A stretch of 6,574 nucleotides of DNA, from assembly GCA_964394395.1 (NCBI GenBank), contig CAYMWV010000191.1:1-6574 (forward strand). The letters are read 5' to 3'. Below the pieces are notes generated by a model, which was given only the letters and a program-made list of their open reading frames with translations, did no database searches and was not told the DNA's origin. Source of the DNA: Sediminispirochaeta sp964394395 (lineage in GTDB: Bacteria; Spirochaetota; Spirochaetia; DSM-16054; Sediminispirochaetaceae). Below, piece after piece: positions 5,423-6,574 of the stretch. The position numbers and the translations under genes were made by a program. Position 1 is the first letter of the stretch, and each line of letters opens with the position of its first letter.

Positions 5423-5447
5423 GTTCTGTAAATATAGATACTATAAA
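5419..5447 (+). promoter_or_regulatory. Possible promoter pointing into the hicA 3' end (antisense)
   Basis: TTGTGT (5419-5424), a 17-bp spacer and TATAAA (5442-5447) resemble a sigma70 promoter on the plus strand. No plus-strand gene follows, so its product would be antisense to hicA-hicB. It lies in AT-rich DNA where chance matches are common. Confidence 0.25.
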
Positions 5448-5494
5448 GAATCCCGACCGATGCTCCGCCTTTGATAAAAGCCTCGCCCCGCAAG

Positions 5495-5677
5495 TTATGC
5501 ATTCAGAAACAATTCAACATTGATATCGCCAGGATGGTTGGGTATTGTGGTTCTTGCTCTTGTTTTAGGATTCCACCAGATTTCATGGCTTCCACGGGCT
5601 TGACGGTCAAATGTAAAACCACATTTTTTCATCTTCTTAATACATGTATGGTACGTGAAACCGGCAAGCCGCCCCAT
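5495..5677 (-). CDS. hicA: HicA-family toxin, C-terminally shortened
   Basis: This 60-residue protein belongs to the HicA mRNA interferase family (double-stranded RNA-binding fold). It shows LAGFTYHTCIKKMKKCGF, then DRQARGSHEIWWNP with the catalytic His in GSH, then TTIPNHPGD. After GD the family normally continues with a segment like GTLRxILKQAG, the last helix. Here the frame reads INVELFLNA and stops, and neither other frame restores the motif. The protein is thus about 10 or more residues short, and the toxin may be inactive or have an altered tail. The start overlaps the hicB stop by one base (TAATG), so translation is coupled; no clear Shine-Dalgarno sequence is seen. Confidence 0.8.
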   Translation of the reverse strand: MGRLAGFTYHTCIKKMKKCGFTFDRQARGSHEIWWNPKTRARTTIPNHPGDINVELFLNA

Positions 5678-5919
5678 TATATTCCGACTGCTATATCCAG
5701 TTCCATGTGATCTGTCATCGGCCTCAAAGAAGAGGGTACCTGATCACCATGTTCCAGGTAGGAATCAATAAGTTTCCTTGCTACATCCTGGGCAATCTCA
5801 ATTGCCTCAACTATCGTTCTCCCCTGGGCAATCAGTCCGGGAATATCTGCCGACTGTGCAAGGTATTGTCCGTTTTCTACTTTAGAAATTTCTAAATGTA
5901 TTGCATAAGCGCTTTCCAT
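5677..5919 (-). CDS. hicB: HicB-family antitoxin
   Basis: This 80-residue protein has the HicB partial RNase-H-like fold: strand YAIHLEISKVENGQYLAQSADIPGLIAQGRTIVEAIEIAQDVARKLIDSYLEHG. ADIPGL and GRTIVEAI correspond to the conserved PxxPG and GxTxxEA positions of the family. No helix-turn-helix or ribbon-helix-helix DNA-binding domain is appended, so autoregulation would need another route or occur through the fold itself. It presumably binds and blocks HicA. It precedes hicA in the operon (hicB-hicA order). ATG 5919 has no Shine-Dalgarno sequence but sits exactly at the predicted transcription start, so the mRNA may be leaderless. Confidence 0.87.
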   Translation of the reverse strand: MESAYAIHLEISKVENGQYLAQSADIPGLIAQGRTIVEAIEIAQDVARKLIDSYLEHGDQVPSSLRPMTDHMELDIAVGI

Positions 5920-5925
5920 AGTTTG

Positions 5926-5954
5926 ATTATACCCAATTCAAGGCTTCTCGACAA
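5926..5954 (-). promoter_or_regulatory. hicB promoter, leaderless type
   Basis: On the minus strand TTGTCG (5954-5949, 4/6 match) is separated by 17 bp from a perfect TATAAT (5931-5926). Standard spacing gives +1 at 5919, the A of the hicB ATG. Confidence 0.65.
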
Positions 5955-5971
5955 TCTTGTGGGACAACGGG

Positions 5972-5990
5972 ATGTAAAAATATGTTACAT
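5972..5990. promoter_or_regulatory. Inverted repeat between the two TA promoters
   Basis: ATGTAA and TTACAT form 6-bp arms around a 7-nt AT-rich centre. It lies upstream of both divergent promoters and could be an operator for either antitoxin. In AT-rich DNA it may be chance. Confidence 0.35.
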
Positions 5991-6001
5991 TGCAAAAAAC
6001 C

Positions 6002-6023
6002 TGTACTCATAGTTGTACATGTA
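6002..6023. promoter_or_regulatory. YefM-type operator boxes (TGTACT and TGTACA)
   Basis: TGTACT (6002-6007) and TGTACA (6014-6019) lie 12 bp apart centre to centre; the second is within the palindrome TACATGTA (6016-6023). From memory, the E. coli yefM-yoeB operator uses two palindromes with TGTACA cores at about that distance. The second box overlaps the predicted -35. Confidence 0.6.
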
Positions 6024-6041
6024 ATCATTCTGTTCCATACT
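6013..6041 (+). promoter_or_regulatory. yefM-yoeB promoter
   Basis: TTGTAC (6013-6018), a 17-bp spacer and CATACT (6036-6041). Predicted +1 is about 6048, giving a 12-nt leader that contains the Shine-Dalgarno sequence at 6047-6053. Both hexamers are 4/6 matches. Confidence 0.5.
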
Positions 6042-6049
6042 TGAACAGA
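6029..6049. promoter_or_regulatory. Inverted repeat over the yefM -10 box
   Basis: TCTGTTC and GAACAGA are perfect 7-bp arms with a 7-nt centre that contains the predicted -10 (CATACT). A protein bound here would block RNA polymerase, as expected for autoregulation. It could also fold as RNA only if transcribed from further upstream. Confidence 0.45.
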
Positions 6050-6059
6050 GAGGTATCTT

Positions 6060-6314
6060 ATGAAAGTCGTAAATTTCACCGAAGCCAGAAGGCATCTAAA
6101 GAGAGTGTTGGATCAGGTTTCCGAGGATGCAGATGTTACCATAATCTCCCGTCGAGATGCAAAAAATGCGGTGATTATGTCACATGAGCACTTCGAGAGT
6201 TTGATGGAAACCTTTCACCTTCTTAAAACTCCCGCTAATGCAAAGCATCTTGAGAAGTCAATTGAGGAGTACCACTCCGGGAGAGTGGAAGAGCATGGCT
6301 TGATCAATGATTGA
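6060..6314 (+). CDS. yefM: YefM-type antitoxin (Phd/YefM family)
   Basis: This 84-residue protein has a Phd/YefM N-terminal DNA-binding and dimerisation domain: VNFTEARRHLKRVLDQVSEDADVTIISRRDAKNAVIMSHEHFESLMET, matching the family pattern of a short strand, helix, DxxxVxIxR and VIMSxxxYxSLxET. The C-terminal, probably flexible toxin-neutralising tail (residues about 55-84) includes KHLEKSIEEYHSGRVEEHGLI. It should bind the YoeB-like protein encoded next and repress the operon through the boxes at 6002-6049. ATG 6060 has AGAGAGG at 6047-6053 (6-nt spacing). It overlaps yoeB by 8 nt. Codon use is AT-richer than in the genes before 5377, consistent with acquired DNA. Confidence 0.93.
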   Translation: MKVVNFTEARRHLKRVLDQVSEDADVTIISRRDAKNAVIMSHEHFESLMETFHLLKTPANAKHLEKSIEEYHSGRVEEHGLIND

Positions 6315-6574
6315 GAAAATTTCCTGGACAAAATCTGCATGGTCAGACTACTTGTACTGGCAATCTCAAGATAAGAAAACCGTAAAAAGAATTAATCTCC
6401 TTATAGAAAACATGATCCGCACGCCATTTGAAGGAATAGGAAAGCCGGAAAAGCTGAAAGAAAACCTGTCAGGTTTTATATCAAGAAGAATAGATGAGAC
6501 AAACAGAATTGTGCATGCGGTTGATGGAAATCACATTACCATTATTTCTTGTCGATATCATTCATTGTTGGAGG
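6307..6574 (+). CDS. yoeB: YoeB-type mRNA interferase toxin (cut by the right edge)
   Basis: The frame is open from ATG 6307 to the window end (89 codons seen). It matches YoeB along its whole length: WTKSAWSDYLYWQSQDKKTVKRIN, RTPFEGIGKPEKLKENLSG, SRRIDETNRIVHAV and SCRYH. The ribosome-dependent RNase residues have equivalents in E48, R67 and H85 (E46, R65 and H83 in E. coli YoeB). E. coli YoeB ends in HY; here H85 is followed by S86 and at least three further residues, so the terminal Tyr is not conserved and the protein has an extra tail whose end is outside the window. The start overlaps the yefM stop (ATGATTGA, 8 nt), implying coupled translation from the antitoxin gene. Confidence 0.92.
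   Translation, partial: MIEKISWTKSAWSDYLYWQSQDKKTVKRINLLIENMIRTPFEGIGKPEKLKENLSGFISRRIDETNRIVHAVDGNHITIISCRYHSLLE

Noticed and set aside
5455..5500. Integron attC-like site after hicA (GTTATGC with flanking short repeats)
   Set aside because: Only a loose GTTRRRY-like heptamer is present; I cannot find paired core sites or the folded imperfect palindrome, so a cassette site is not supported.
5471..5710. Plus-strand 79-codon frame
   Set aside because: It is antisense to hicA, which has the GSH motif and a coupled start with hicB.

Overview
The window looks like a moderately GC-rich bacterial chromosome segment that changes, after about position 5377, into a visibly AT-richer stretch holding two toxin-antitoxin modules. 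The host is probably an anaerobic or facultative bacterium. A spirochaete is my best guess, from the mix of a PflX-like radical SAM protein, a P-II-like protein beside a PTS IIA protein, an Mbh-ordered Mrp cluster and a DUF362 protein. This is a weak inference, because no ribosomal or other taxonomic marker is present.

Layout. Positions 1-483 (minus strand) hold the N-terminal 161 codons of a PflX/PflA-like radical SAM protein that runs off the left edge. Positions 484-681 are a divergent intergenic region with a GC-rich 63-bp duplication, four perfect tandem 8-mers able to form UUCG-tetraloop hairpins, and a promoter for the next gene. Positions 682-1413 encode an exported DUF3108-like protein. 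From about 1431 a tightly packed operon follows: P-II-like regulator, PTS IIA (PtsN-type), MnhE, MnhF, MnhG, MbhD (DUF4040) and MnhB. Most junctions overlap by a few bases. The set covers only the small or accessory Mrp/Mbh antiporter subunits. The ion-translocating A and D subunits and the NuoK-like C subunit are absent, and a hairpin plus an unrelated DUF362 gene (4111-5376) stands where they would be expected.

The right part carries hicB-hicA on the minus strand (5919-5495; the HicA C-terminus looks truncated) and, divergently, yefM-yoeB on the plus strand (6060 to beyond the right edge). The shared intergenic region holds two promoter candidates, a pair of TGTACA-like boxes 12 bp apart as in YefM operators, and two inverted repeats with 7-nt spacers.

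How the genes may work together. The P-II-like and PTS IIA proteins are both soluble metabolic or energy sensors and lie upstream of and overlap the antiporter genes, so they may gate cation/proton transport according to nitrogen, carbon or PEP status. This is inference. A second theme is initiation. Three transcription units (682, 1463/1466 and hicB at 5919) have a -35/17 bp/-10 promoter placed so that transcription would begin at or within 1 nt of the start codon, which suggests leaderless mRNAs. The genes at 483, 4111 and 6060 have ordinary Shine-Dalgarno sequences.
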